DNA of 64,000 nt from Spirochaetales bacterium (GTDB taxonomy: Bacteria; Spirochaetota; Spirochaetia; Treponematales; UBA12059): contig JAFGJV010000004.1 of assembly GCA_016928955.1 (NCBI GenBank), positions 1-64,000 of the forward strand, given 5' to 3'. A program made the position numbers and the translations under genes. Under the pieces are notes generated by a model that saw only the letters and a list, made by a program, of their open reading frames with translations, did not search any database and was not told the origin of the DNA. This document shows positions 56,544-64,000 of the stretch, piece by piece. Positions within the stretch are counted from its first letter, which is position 1, and each line of letters begins with the position of its first letter.

Positions 56544-57338
56544 ATGAGAACCCTGGACGGCGACAGCTACCACAGCCCGGAGGGCATAGCCCGGGCGCCG
56601 AGCGAATTTTGGCTTCTGGGCACGCGCTGGAGCCCTTATTTCAAATTCTTCGGGGTGATGTTCCGGTCCAGGGCTTTGGCCGTGAAGGGGCTGTACGACG
56701 ACGACGCGTGGGCGTCCAGTTCCATGGACGTGATGACCGCCCTGGAGAGCTGCGGGGCGCGCTTCCATATCGACGGGCTGGACCATGTACGGGAGTTGGA
56801 CGGGCCGGCGGTGCTGGTGGCCAACCACATGAGCACCATGGAAACCACGCTGCTTCCCGGCCTGGTGTCGCCCATACGGAAATGCACCTTTGTGGTCAAG
56901 GAAAAGCTGATGCACGGGCCCATCTGGGGGCCCATCATGCGCGCGCGCGAGGCCATAGCGGTTACCCGCAGGGACGCCCGCGCAGATCTGGACACGGTGA
57001 TGCGCGAAGGCGTGGCCCTGCTGGAACGCGGGCGTTCCGTGATCATCTTCCCGCAGAGCACACGCACGGATATCTTCACGCGGGCCGGTTTCAACAGTCT
57101 GGGAGTCAAGCTGGCATCGCGCGCGGGAGTACCCGTCCTGCCCGTGGCGCTCAAGACAGACTACTGGGGCAACTCAAAAATTCTGCGGGGCTTCGGCCCG
57201 GTACGGCGCTCCCTGCCCGTCTATATTTCCTTCGGGCCGGCCATGCCGGTGACGGGGCGCGGCAAGGCGGAGCACGAGGCCTGCCTGGACTTCATACAGG
57301 GCAAGCTCCGGGAGTGGGGCGCCAAGGTGGCGGACTAG
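56544..57338 (+). CDS. 1-acyl-sn-glycerol-3-phosphate acyltransferase (PlsC-like)
   Basis: LVANHMSTMETTLLPGL; SVIIFPQSTRT. Confidence 0.82.
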   Translation: MRTLDGDSYHSPEGIARAPSEFWLLGTRWSPYFKFFGVMFRSRALAVKGLYDDDAWASSSMDVMTALESCGARFHIDGLDHVRELDGPAVLVANHMSTMETTLLPGLVSPIRKCTFVVKEKLMHGPIWGPIMRAREAIAVTRRDARADLDTVMREGVALLERGRSVIIFPQSTRTDIFTRAGFNSLGVKLASRAGVPVLPVALKTDYWGNSKILRGFGPVRRSLPVYISFGPAMPVTGRGKAEHEACLDFIQGKLREWGAKVAD

Positions 57339-57351
57339 AGTCCGCAGACGT

Positions 57352-57789
57352 TTACGAACCGCTCTTCCGTGGCCCTTTGCGCTCTTCCTCCGCGCGCATG
57401 AAGGTGCCTATGTCCGAGTCGTGCTTCAGGATGTGGTCGGCGTACCAGTCCCGCAGGAACACGAATATCTGCGCGGGCAGGGTGCCGTCGGCGCTGGACA
57501 GGGTCAGGAAGTGCTCGTTGAGTTCCTTGACGAACCATTGGTGGGCCATGCGCTGTTCGGCCAGGCGGGGATACTTGATCTCCAGCATGAGGCGCTCCTC
57601 GGCCGCAAAGTGGTACTTGGTATAGCTGACCAGCTCCGCGACGATTTCCCTCACGCGCTCCGCAGATCCGCCGGCCTCAACCAGGTTGAAGGCGTCGATC
57701 AAAAGGTGCACCAGGCGTTTGTGGTGCTCGTCGATATGCTCTATGCCGGTATACATCTTGTCTGTCCACACGTCGTCAAAACTAGGCAT
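57352..57789 (-). CDS. Bacteriohemerythrin
   Basis: HIDEHHKRLVHLLIDAF; YTKYHFAAEERLM; HQWFVKELNEHF; FLRDWYADHILKHDSDIG. Confidence 0.9.
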   Translation of the reverse strand: MPSFDDVWTDKMYTGIEHIDEHHKRLVHLLIDAFNLVEAGGSAERVREIVAELVSYTKYHFAAEERLMLEIKYPRLAEQRMAHQWFVKELNEHFLTLSSADGTLPAQIFVFLRDWYADHILKHDSDIGTFMRAEEERKGPRKSGS

Positions 57790-57905
57790 GGCCGTATCCT
57801 TTCAAATCGTTCACGTGCTAAAGGGGGCCTCCAACAGGATGCCGAAAAACTCGATGCTTTCTAGCTTCCTGTTTAGAGCCATTGGGTATTCAGGGAATCT
57901 CAAAA

Positions 57906-57975
57906 GGGGGCCTCTAAAAACTTCAGTTTTTAGAGGTTCCCTAAAAGCAAAAGTTTTTAGAGGTTCCCATTAGAG
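57906..57975. repeat. Palindrome CCTCTAAAAACT-TC-AGTTTTTAGAGG plus an adjacent half copy AGTTTTTAGAGGTTCCCATTAGAG
   Basis: 12-bp arms at 57911-57922 / 57925-57936; half copy at 57952-57975. Confidence 0.8.
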
Positions 57976-58059
57976 TTTCACAAGATGTAGCTTAACGCAT
58001 GGGCGGGCCGCGGGAAAGTGCCATCGACGCGCCAAGGCCCGGACGCGTATACTGGCCCC

Positions 58060-58875
58060 ATGGGAACGGACGCTCTCCTTTCGGCCGTGCCGGGCGCCGC
58101 CTCCGGCAGCGGAATCGTGGTGGCAGTGGTGGGCGCGGGGGGCAAGACGTCCGTGATGTTCCGCCTGGCCGAGGAAGCCAGGGCCGCTGGCCGCAGGGTC
58201 CTTGTGGCCACCACAACGCGTATATGGGACCCCCGCGACCAGGGGCGACGCATGGACGCCTTTCTGGAAGACGGCCGCTGGGCCCTGCCGTGGTCGGCGA
58301 CTGCGCCCCTGCCAGAGCCACCCGATACAGCCGGGGGCGGCTGGCTGGCCGTGGCGTCCGCCGGGTCGGAGGGCGGCAAGCTTGTGTCCGTGGATCCGTC
58401 CGTGCTCTGCGCGGCCAGGGCATACTGGGACCTGGTGGTCATAGAGGCGGACGGCGCCCGGGGCCGCTCCATCAAGGCTCCCGCTGACCACGAGCCGGTG
58501 GTGCCCTCCTGCTCGGACTCTGTGCTGGCCCTGGTGGGCATGGATGCCCTGGGAGCGCCCTTGGACGACGCGATAGCGTTCAGGCCTGAACTGGTAGCCC
58601 AGCGGGGTGGCGGGACCTTGGCCGGGCCGGTACGCGCCTGCCTGCTAGTCGCTCTTGCCGCCCATCCTGAGGGACTGTTCAAGGGAACGCCTTCCGGAGC
58701 GGATAGGATCGTGGTGCTCAACAAGCTGGACGCCGCCGATCTGGCTTCCGCCAGGGAGCTGGCCACCGCCTTGTTGGATTCGGGCGCGGTAGACCGCGTG
58801 GTGGCGGGCTCCTTCGGCGCGGGACGCGCGGGCCGCCCGGAGCTTGTCCAAAACGCCACGCATCCGCTACGATAA
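58060..58875 (+). CDS. yqeC: YqeC-like selenium-dependent hydroxylase accessory protein
   Basis: VVAVVGAGGKTSVMFRLAEEARAAGRRVLVATTTRIWDP; VVIEADGARGRSIKAPADHEPVVPSCSDSVLALVGMDALG. Confidence 0.78.
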   Translation: MGTDALLSAVPGAASGSGIVVAVVGAGGKTSVMFRLAEEARAAGRRVLVATTTRIWDPRDQGRRMDAFLEDGRWALPWSATAPLPEPPDTAGGGWLAVASAGSEGGKLVSVDPSVLCAARAYWDLVVIEADGARGRSIKAPADHEPVVPSCSDSVLALVGMDALGAPLDDAIAFRPELVAQRGGGTLAGPVRACLLVALAAHPEGLFKGTPSGADRIVVLNKLDAADLASARELATALLDSGAVDRVVAGSFGAGRAGRPELVQNATHPLR

Positions 58876-58912
58876 GCGCCCGTTTTTTGTTCCGAACCTG
58901 AAAGGATGAGCC

Positions 58913-60514
58913 GTGAACATTCTAAAAAAAGCCGCCGAGCTGGAAGAGTCGTTCGTGCCTTTTGCCCTGGCCACCATTGTAGATTCGTCGGGTTCCACGC
59001 CCAGGGGTACGGGCAAGATGATCGTGCTCGCAGACGGGAGCACCCACGGCACCGTGGGCGGGGGCCTTGTGGAGGCGCGGGTCATTGAAGAGGCGCGCAG
59101 GGCCATGGACGTCAACCGCCCGGTCATGCTGGAGTACAATCTGGACGGCGGACAGGGTCTGGCCAGCCTGGACATGGACTGCGGCGGCTCCCTGCGCGTG
59201 TTCGTCGAGGTGTTCGGAGCCCGCCCGAGGCTGGTCATAGCCGGCGGGGGCCATGTGGGGCTGGCCGTGGCGACTCTAGCCGCCGGCCTGGGTTTCCGGA
59301 CGGCCATCATAGACGACAGGCCAGACTTTGTTACGCACAAACGTTTTCCCATGGCCACGGAACTGTACGTGGATCCGGACATGGATACCGCCCTGGAGAG
59401 CGCGCCCGTGGGCCGCGACGATTTTGTGCTCATAGCCACGCACTCGGCGGACGAGCGCTCGCTTCGCGCCCTGGCTGCCCGGGACTGCGCCTACCTGGGT
59501 TTCCTCGGCTCAAGGCGCAAGGTGCGAATGCTCCTGGACAAGCTCGCGGCTGAGGGCGTGCCTGAAACGGTCTTGGGCCGTGTGCGCGCCCCCGTGGGTC
59601 TCAATCTGGGAGCGGAGACGCCAGAGGAGATAGCCCTGTCCGTTATGGCCGAGATCATGACCGTTCGCTCGGGTAGGGACGGGCTGCCCCTGGCCGGACG
59701 CGACGGCGAACTAGTCGTGGTGCGCGGCGGCGGCGACCTGGCCACGGGCTGCGCGCTCAGGCTCAGGGCGGCCGGTTTCCGCGTGGTCGTGCTGGAGGTG
59801 CCGGAACCCATGGCCATACGGCGGGCCGTTGCCCTGTCCGAGGCCGTGTATGACGGTACGGCCACCGTGGAAGGCGTACGGGCGCGCCGGGCGGAAAGCC
59901 TGGACCAGGTGCGCGCCATCCTGAACGACGACCACATACCTGTGCTGGTGGACCCGGACCTGGCATACCTCAAAGCCCTGTCTCCCCTGGCCATTGTCGA
60001 CGCCACTCTGGCCAAGAAAAACCTGGGGCTCAGGCGGGACCTGGCCCCCATCGTGATCGGGGTGGGGCCGGGATTTGAGGCGGGAGCGGACGTGGACGCG
60101 GCCGTGGAAACCCAGCGCGGCCACGACCTGGGAACGGTCATCCTGTCCGGGCGGACGGCGCCCGACTCTGGTGTGCCCGGCGAGGTGGCCGGGAAGTCGT
60201 CCGCGCGCGTGCTCAGGGCGCCGGTCGCCGGAACGGTAGAGGCAGTGGCCGCCATAGGGGACGCGGTGGCAGAGGGCGACGTGGTCCTCAGGATCAAGGG
60301 CGACGCGGGACTCGCTGACGTTCGGGCACCCTTCGCCGGGGTGGTGCGCGGGCTCATACGACCGGGTTACCAGGCCGGCGCGAACATGAAGATAGCGGAC
60401 GTGGACCCCCGGGGAAAGCGAGACTACTGTTTTACGGTTTCCGACAAGGCTCGGGCCGTGGGCGGCGGCGTCCTTGAGGCGGTCATGCTACTGAAACGGC
60501 GGATAAAACGCTGA
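58913..60514 (+). CDS. XdhC-YqeB (EF2563-type) fusion, molybdenum hydroxylase maturation protein
   Basis: XdhC part: ATIVDSSGSTPRGTGKMIVLADGSTHGTVGGGLVEARV..RLVIAGGGHVGLAVA; YqeB part: VVRGGGDLATGCALRLRAAGFRVVVLEVPEPMAIRRAVALSEAVYDG. Confidence 0.82.
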   Translation: MNILKKAAELEESFVPFALATIVDSSGSTPRGTGKMIVLADGSTHGTVGGGLVEARVIEEARRAMDVNRPVMLEYNLDGGQGLASLDMDCGGSLRVFVEVFGARPRLVIAGGGHVGLAVATLAAGLGFRTAIIDDRPDFVTHKRFPMATELYVDPDMDTALESAPVGRDDFVLIATHSADERSLRALAARDCAYLGFLGSRRKVRMLLDKLAAEGVPETVLGRVRAPVGLNLGAETPEEIALSVMAEIMTVRSGRDGLPLAGRDGELVVVRGGGDLATGCALRLRAAGFRVVVLEVPEPMAIRRAVALSEAVYDGTATVEGVRARRAESLDQVRAILNDDHIPVLVDPDLAYLKALSPLAIVDATLAKKNLGLRRDLAPIVIGVGPGFEAGADVDAAVETQRGHDLGTVILSGRTAPDSGVPGEVAGKSSARVLRAPVAGTVEAVAAIGDAVAEGDVVLRIKGDAGLADVRAPFAGVVRGLIRPGYQAGANMKIADVDPRGKRDYCFTVSDKARAVGGGVLEAVMLLKRRIKR

Positions 60515-60622
60515 ACGACGGTGCGTGACACGGCAAAAAGGCTCGTGTCGGGTTGAAATCGGGTGGCGTAATGATCGCTCTCATTGAAAAACAATTATAG
60601 GAACATTACATTGAGGGGAACC

Positions 60623-61645
60623 ATGCGCGCGCTGTCGGAAAAACCATCCCTACTTCTCATCCCGCTCATAGCGGCGGCCACCCTGGCCGTGGCAGTGGGC
60701 ACTGTCATGGCGGCAACGGCCATGGTGCGCACGTCCAAGGACGCCGAGCTTGTCAACACCGCGGGCATGGTCCGAGGCGGCATACAGCGAGCGGTCAAGA
60801 TGGAGCTGGCGGGAGCCCCTGGTGACGAAGCTTTCAAGATTGTCCTGGGCAAGCTGGCCATCCTCATGGACAGCGGCTCTGAGAATTTGCGCCGGTCGGG
60901 TGAGGACCTCAGGGCTTCCGTGGCCGACTTGCAAGACCTCGCGCTCGCCCACCGGACACAGGCAAGCGCCCAGTCCAAGCTGGCGCTTCTGACACGCAGC
61001 GAGGAAGTCTGGTACAAGTCGGAAAAGTTCGTGCAGCTGGCCACGGACGACGCCGGCGACAAACGCATCCTCTTTGCCTGGGGCCTGGTGTGCATGCTCG
61101 GCGGAGTCATACTCACCGCCCTGTCCGTGCTGGTGTCCAAGCGCCTGGTGGCAGACCGGGTGGAGGTTGAAGCGGCGTATGACGCCATGACCGGCGCCCT
61201 CCGCAGGGACCGCTACATGGAACGCCTGTCACGCGCCATCATAGCGCGCCCGCCGAACCATTCCGTGGGCGTGGTCATGCTTGACCTGGACCGCTTCAAG
61301 GGCATCAACGACAGCTTTGGGCATGACGCCGGCGACAAGGTGCTGGCTGCGGTCAGCGGTGCCCTGCGTTCCCTGCTCCGAGAGGGCGACGATTTTGGCC
61401 GCCTGGGCGGCGAGGAATTCGCCGTGACCATCAAGAGCAAGGATCCGCGCGCGGCCAGGCTGTTCGCCGAACGGGCGCGGGCTGCCGTCGAGTCCCTGCG
61501 GCTTGAGCGCCTGCCAATCATCACCATCAGCGCGGGCTCGGCAATCGTGCGGCCGAACGAGCACGGCATAGACGCCCTGAAGCGGGCTGACTCCTACCTG
61601 TACGCTGCCAAGGCGGCCGGACGCAACAGGGTGCGCGGCGACTAG
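60623..61645 (+). CDS. Membrane diguanylate cyclase (GGDEF)
   Basis: SD GAGGGG before ATG 60623; YDAMTGALRRDRYMERL; RLGGEEFAVTI. Confidence 0.86.
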   Translation: MRALSEKPSLLLIPLIAAATLAVAVGTVMAATAMVRTSKDAELVNTAGMVRGGIQRAVKMELAGAPGDEAFKIVLGKLAILMDSGSENLRRSGEDLRASVADLQDLALAHRTQASAQSKLALLTRSEEVWYKSEKFVQLATDDAGDKRILFAWGLVCMLGGVILTALSVLVSKRLVADRVEVEAAYDAMTGALRRDRYMERLSRAIIARPPNHSVGVVMLDLDRFKGINDSFGHDAGDKVLAAVSGALRSLLREGDDFGRLGGEEFAVTIKSKDPRAARLFAERARAAVESLRLERLPIITISAGSAIVRPNEHGIDALKRADSYLYAAKAAGRNRVRGD

Positions 61646-61660
61646 CAGTCTGAGCCGCCC

Positions 61661-61690
61661 TTGCCTGGGTGGGCGCGTCGCGACTATAAT
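61661..61690 (+). promoter_or_regulatory. Promoter TTGCCT-N18-TATAAT upstream of tyrS
   Basis: Read directly; SD GGAGG before ATG 61726. Confidence 0.55.
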
Positions 61691-61725
61691 CCTCCCCTAC
61701 AGTAGCAACGCATCGGAGGACAGTC

Positions 61726-62952
61726 ATGAATCCCGCCCTGGTTACCCTCAAGGAACGCGGTTTCCTGCAGCAGTGCACCGATCTGGACGGTTTGTCCAAG
61801 CTCATGGATCAGGGTCCGGTCACTTTTTACGTGGGCTGCGACCCTACCCACCATTCGCTCCACATCGGCCACATGGTGCCCTTCTTTGCCTTCCGCCACC
61901 TCAGGGAGCACGGCCACCACGGCATAGCCTTGCTGGGCGGCGGCACGGCCCGCATCGGCGATCCTTCGGGCAAGACAGAGATGCGCCAGCTTCTGTCCTA
62001 CGAGAACCTGGACTCAAACGCCGCGTCCATCGAGCGCCAGCTCAACCGTTTCATATCGTTTGACGGCACGACGGCGTACACGGACAACAACAAGAACTGG
62101 CTGGCCCGGCTCAACTATATAGATTTCCTGCGGGACATAGGCAGGCATTTCTCCGTCAACCGCATGCTGTCCTTTGAGGCGTACCGCATGCGCATGGAGA
62201 CCGGCCTGTCCTTCATCGAGTTCAATTACCAGCTCCTCCAGAGCTACGACTTCCTGGAGCTGTACCGGCGCCACGGCTGCCGCCTGCAGATAGGCGGTGA
62301 CGACCAGTGGGGAAACATCGTGGCGGGCATGGAGCTGATACGCCGCGTTGAGGGCGCCGAGGTGTTTGGCCTGACCTTCCCTTTGGTGACCACCAGCGAC
62401 GGCAAGAAGATGGGCAAGACAGAAAAGGGCGCCCTGTTCCTGGACCCGGCCATAACCAGCCCCTACGACTTTTTCCAGTACTGGCGCAACGTTACCGACC
62501 AGGACGTAGAACGCTTCCTCCTTATGTTCACCTTCCTGCCCACTGACGAGTGCAAGGCGCTGTCGGAGCCCGGGCGCAACGTCAACGAGGCCAAGGAGCG
62601 CCTGGCCTGGGAGCTGACCGCCCTTATCCACGGCAAGGACGAGGCCGACAAGGCCCTGGCCGGCGCCAAGGCGGCCTTCGGGGGCGGCGGCGACCGCAGC
62701 GCCATGCCCACGGTCTCGTTGCCGCGCTCCAAGTTCGACGCCGGCTACCCGGTTCTGGATCTGTTCGTTGACGCCGGCCTGTCGTCATCCAAGAGCGAGG
62801 CCAGGCGCCTGGTGCAGCAGGGCGGGGCAACCGTGGGCGCCGATATCTGGGCTGACGAGAAGACGCCTGTAGGATCTTCAGCCCTGGACGAGGACGGCGA
62901 GCTTATCTTGCGCGCGGGCAAGAAGCGCTATGCGCGGGTGGTTACCGGCTGA
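61726..62952 (+). CDS. tyrS: Tyrosine-tRNA ligase
   Basis: YVGCDPTHHSLHIGHMVP; GGDDQWGNIVAGMELIRR; DGKKMGKTEKGALFLD; C-terminal S4-like domain. Confidence 0.95.
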   Translation: MNPALVTLKERGFLQQCTDLDGLSKLMDQGPVTFYVGCDPTHHSLHIGHMVPFFAFRHLREHGHHGIALLGGGTARIGDPSGKTEMRQLLSYENLDSNAASIERQLNRFISFDGTTAYTDNNKNWLARLNYIDFLRDIGRHFSVNRMLSFEAYRMRMETGLSFIEFNYQLLQSYDFLELYRRHGCRLQIGGDDQWGNIVAGMELIRRVEGAEVFGLTFPLVTTSDGKKMGKTEKGALFLDPAITSPYDFFQYWRNVTDQDVERFLLMFTFLPTDECKALSEPGRNVNEAKERLAWELTALIHGKDEADKALAGAKAAFGGGGDRSAMPTVSLPRSKFDAGYPVLDLFVDAGLSSSKSEARRLVQQGGATVGADIWADEKTPVGSSALDEDGELILRAGKKRYARVVTG

Positions 62953-63137
62953 GGCGGCTTCGCGGCCTCGCCGCAGCCCGCTTGTAATCAAGGGGCGGGC
63001 GGGATAAGGTTAGTGCGTATCGATGACAGACCCGCGGAGCGCTGTGCCCGCGGGCGTTCCCACAGGCGGGCCGACTTGTTGGCCCCGCGGCCTTTGGCCG
63101 ACCCGCGTCGCCAGCGCATGGCGAGAGGAGGTTGGTC

Positions 63138-63629
63138 ATGAAAAAAACGTTGATGACAGGACTCCTGATCGTGGCCCTGCTCCTGGCTTTGGCCCATCCC
63201 GTGGCCGCCCAGGAAGCCGAGTCCGCGTCCTTGAGGGAGGGCAGGATCGGGGCGGGAGCCTATTTCAGCCTTGGCCGCCTTTTGGACGACCCGGTGGCCA
63301 TAGCCGGGGCGGCGTTTGAGTACGGCGTGGTGGACCGCTCGACCCTGGGAATCGGCTACGCGTATCTGGACGGCTACCTTATGCAGGCAGACTGCCTGGA
63401 GGCGTACGCCAGGGTGTATGTTCTCAACGGGGCGCTGGGCCTGTATCTCAGACCGTCCATCTTGATCATAGGCTGGGGAACGGAAACCATGGACGCCGTG
63501 TTCGACCTGGGCGCAGGAATAGAGTGGCAAAGCCCCTGGCTTGTGTACGCGGCTGTGCAGGCAACGGTCCTCTTCCAGAACGACGGGCGCGGCTATATGG
63601 TGGGCGCCTGCCTGGGGCTTAGGCTGTGA
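63138..63629 (+). CDS. Small secreted/outer-membrane protein
   Basis: Signal peptide MKKTLMTGLLIVALLLALAHPVAAQ; beta-rich. Confidence 0.6.
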   Translation: MKKTLMTGLLIVALLLALAHPVAAQEAESASLREGRIGAGAYFSLGRLLDDPVAIAGAAFEYGVVDRSTLGIGYAYLDGYLMQADCLEAYARVYVLNGALGLYLRPSILIIGWGTETMDAVFDLGAGIEWQSPWLVYAAVQATVLFQNDGRGYMVGACLGLRL

Positions 63630-64000
63630 GCAGAAAGGCCCTCTTCCTGGGCGGCACGGGTAATCTGTCGCGGGACGCCGCCCTGCGGGCCTTGGACGAG
63701 GGCTGGGAACTGTGGCTTGCCAACCGGGGTACATCAAACCGGGACGTGGCCGGCGCGCGGACGTTGAGCGTTGACGCCAGGGACTCAGACGCTCTCAGGC
63801 AGGCACTCAAGGATGGCGCCTGGGACTCCGTTGTCGATTTCATATCCTACCAGCCTGCCCATGTGCGCGCCGTGCTTGGCGCCCTGGGGAACGTCGGCCA
63901 GTACGTGTTCATATCCAGCGCGTCCTGCTACCACAAACCGCCGCTGGGCGGTCCGATTCGGGAAGACACGCCCCTGGCCAACCCGTTCTGGGCGTACTCT
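63626..64000 (+). CDS. NAD-dependent epimerase/dehydratase family protein (N-terminal part; runs off the window)
   Basis: GTG start; VSRKALFLGGTGNLSRDAALRALDEGWELWLANRG..VVDFISYQPAHV..YVFISSASCYH read from sequence. Confidence 0.75.
   Translation, partial: MSRKALFLGGTGNLSRDAALRALDEGWELWLANRGTSNRDVAGARTLSVDARDSDALRQALKDGAWDSVVDFISYQPAHVRAVLGALGNVGQYVFISSASCYHKPPLGGPIREDTPLANPFWAYS

Noticed and set aside
1-64000. CRISPR arrays, tRNA/rRNA genes, transposases or prophage genes
   Set aside because: None recognised by eye: no regularly spaced direct repeats and no tRNA-like cloverleaf or integrase/transposase motifs seen. A tRNAscan-SE, CRISPRCasFinder and ISfinder run would be decisive.

Overview
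High-GC bacterial chromosomal window, probably a spirochaete (an inference from gene style, not tested). It is densely coded and most genes overlap by about 4 nt. Main blocks: (1) an ask-metF-metH-asd methionine/threonine operon behind a structured leader; (2) a minus-strand cassette whose first ORF joins an endonuclease/exonuclease/phosphatase (EEP) domain to an ECF sigma factor; (3) an MFS exporter; (4) a lipoprotein operon with a formylglycine-generating-enzyme (FGE/SUMF1)-like domain and a divergent peptide ABC transporter; (5) an amino-acid-type binding protein next to a HisKA_2-type sensor kinase; (6) envelope protein genes, HD-GYP and GGDEF c-di-GMP proteins, a membrane spermidine-synthase-like protein, a Gpx/MarR pair and a trypsin-like lipoprotein; (7) a small flagellar-switch operon of two FliN/SpoA-like proteins and one polypeptide in which FliM is fused to the middle and C-terminal parts of FliG; (8) a surface-protein locus crossed by an AT-rich block of about 2.9 kb whose edges fall inside two genes; (9) RlmJ, PlsC, hemerythrin, selenium/molybdenum hydroxylase accessory genes (yqeC and an XdhC-YqeB fusion) and TyrS. 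The top candidate for an undescribed system is the FliM-FliG fusion operon at 42464-44783. The EEP-sigma fusion, a dispersed family of palindromic intergenic repeats, and -10-like boxes 6-7 nt before several start codons also merit checking. No tRNA, rRNA, CRISPR array or intact transposon was recognised. All family calls come from reading the translations; no database search was run.
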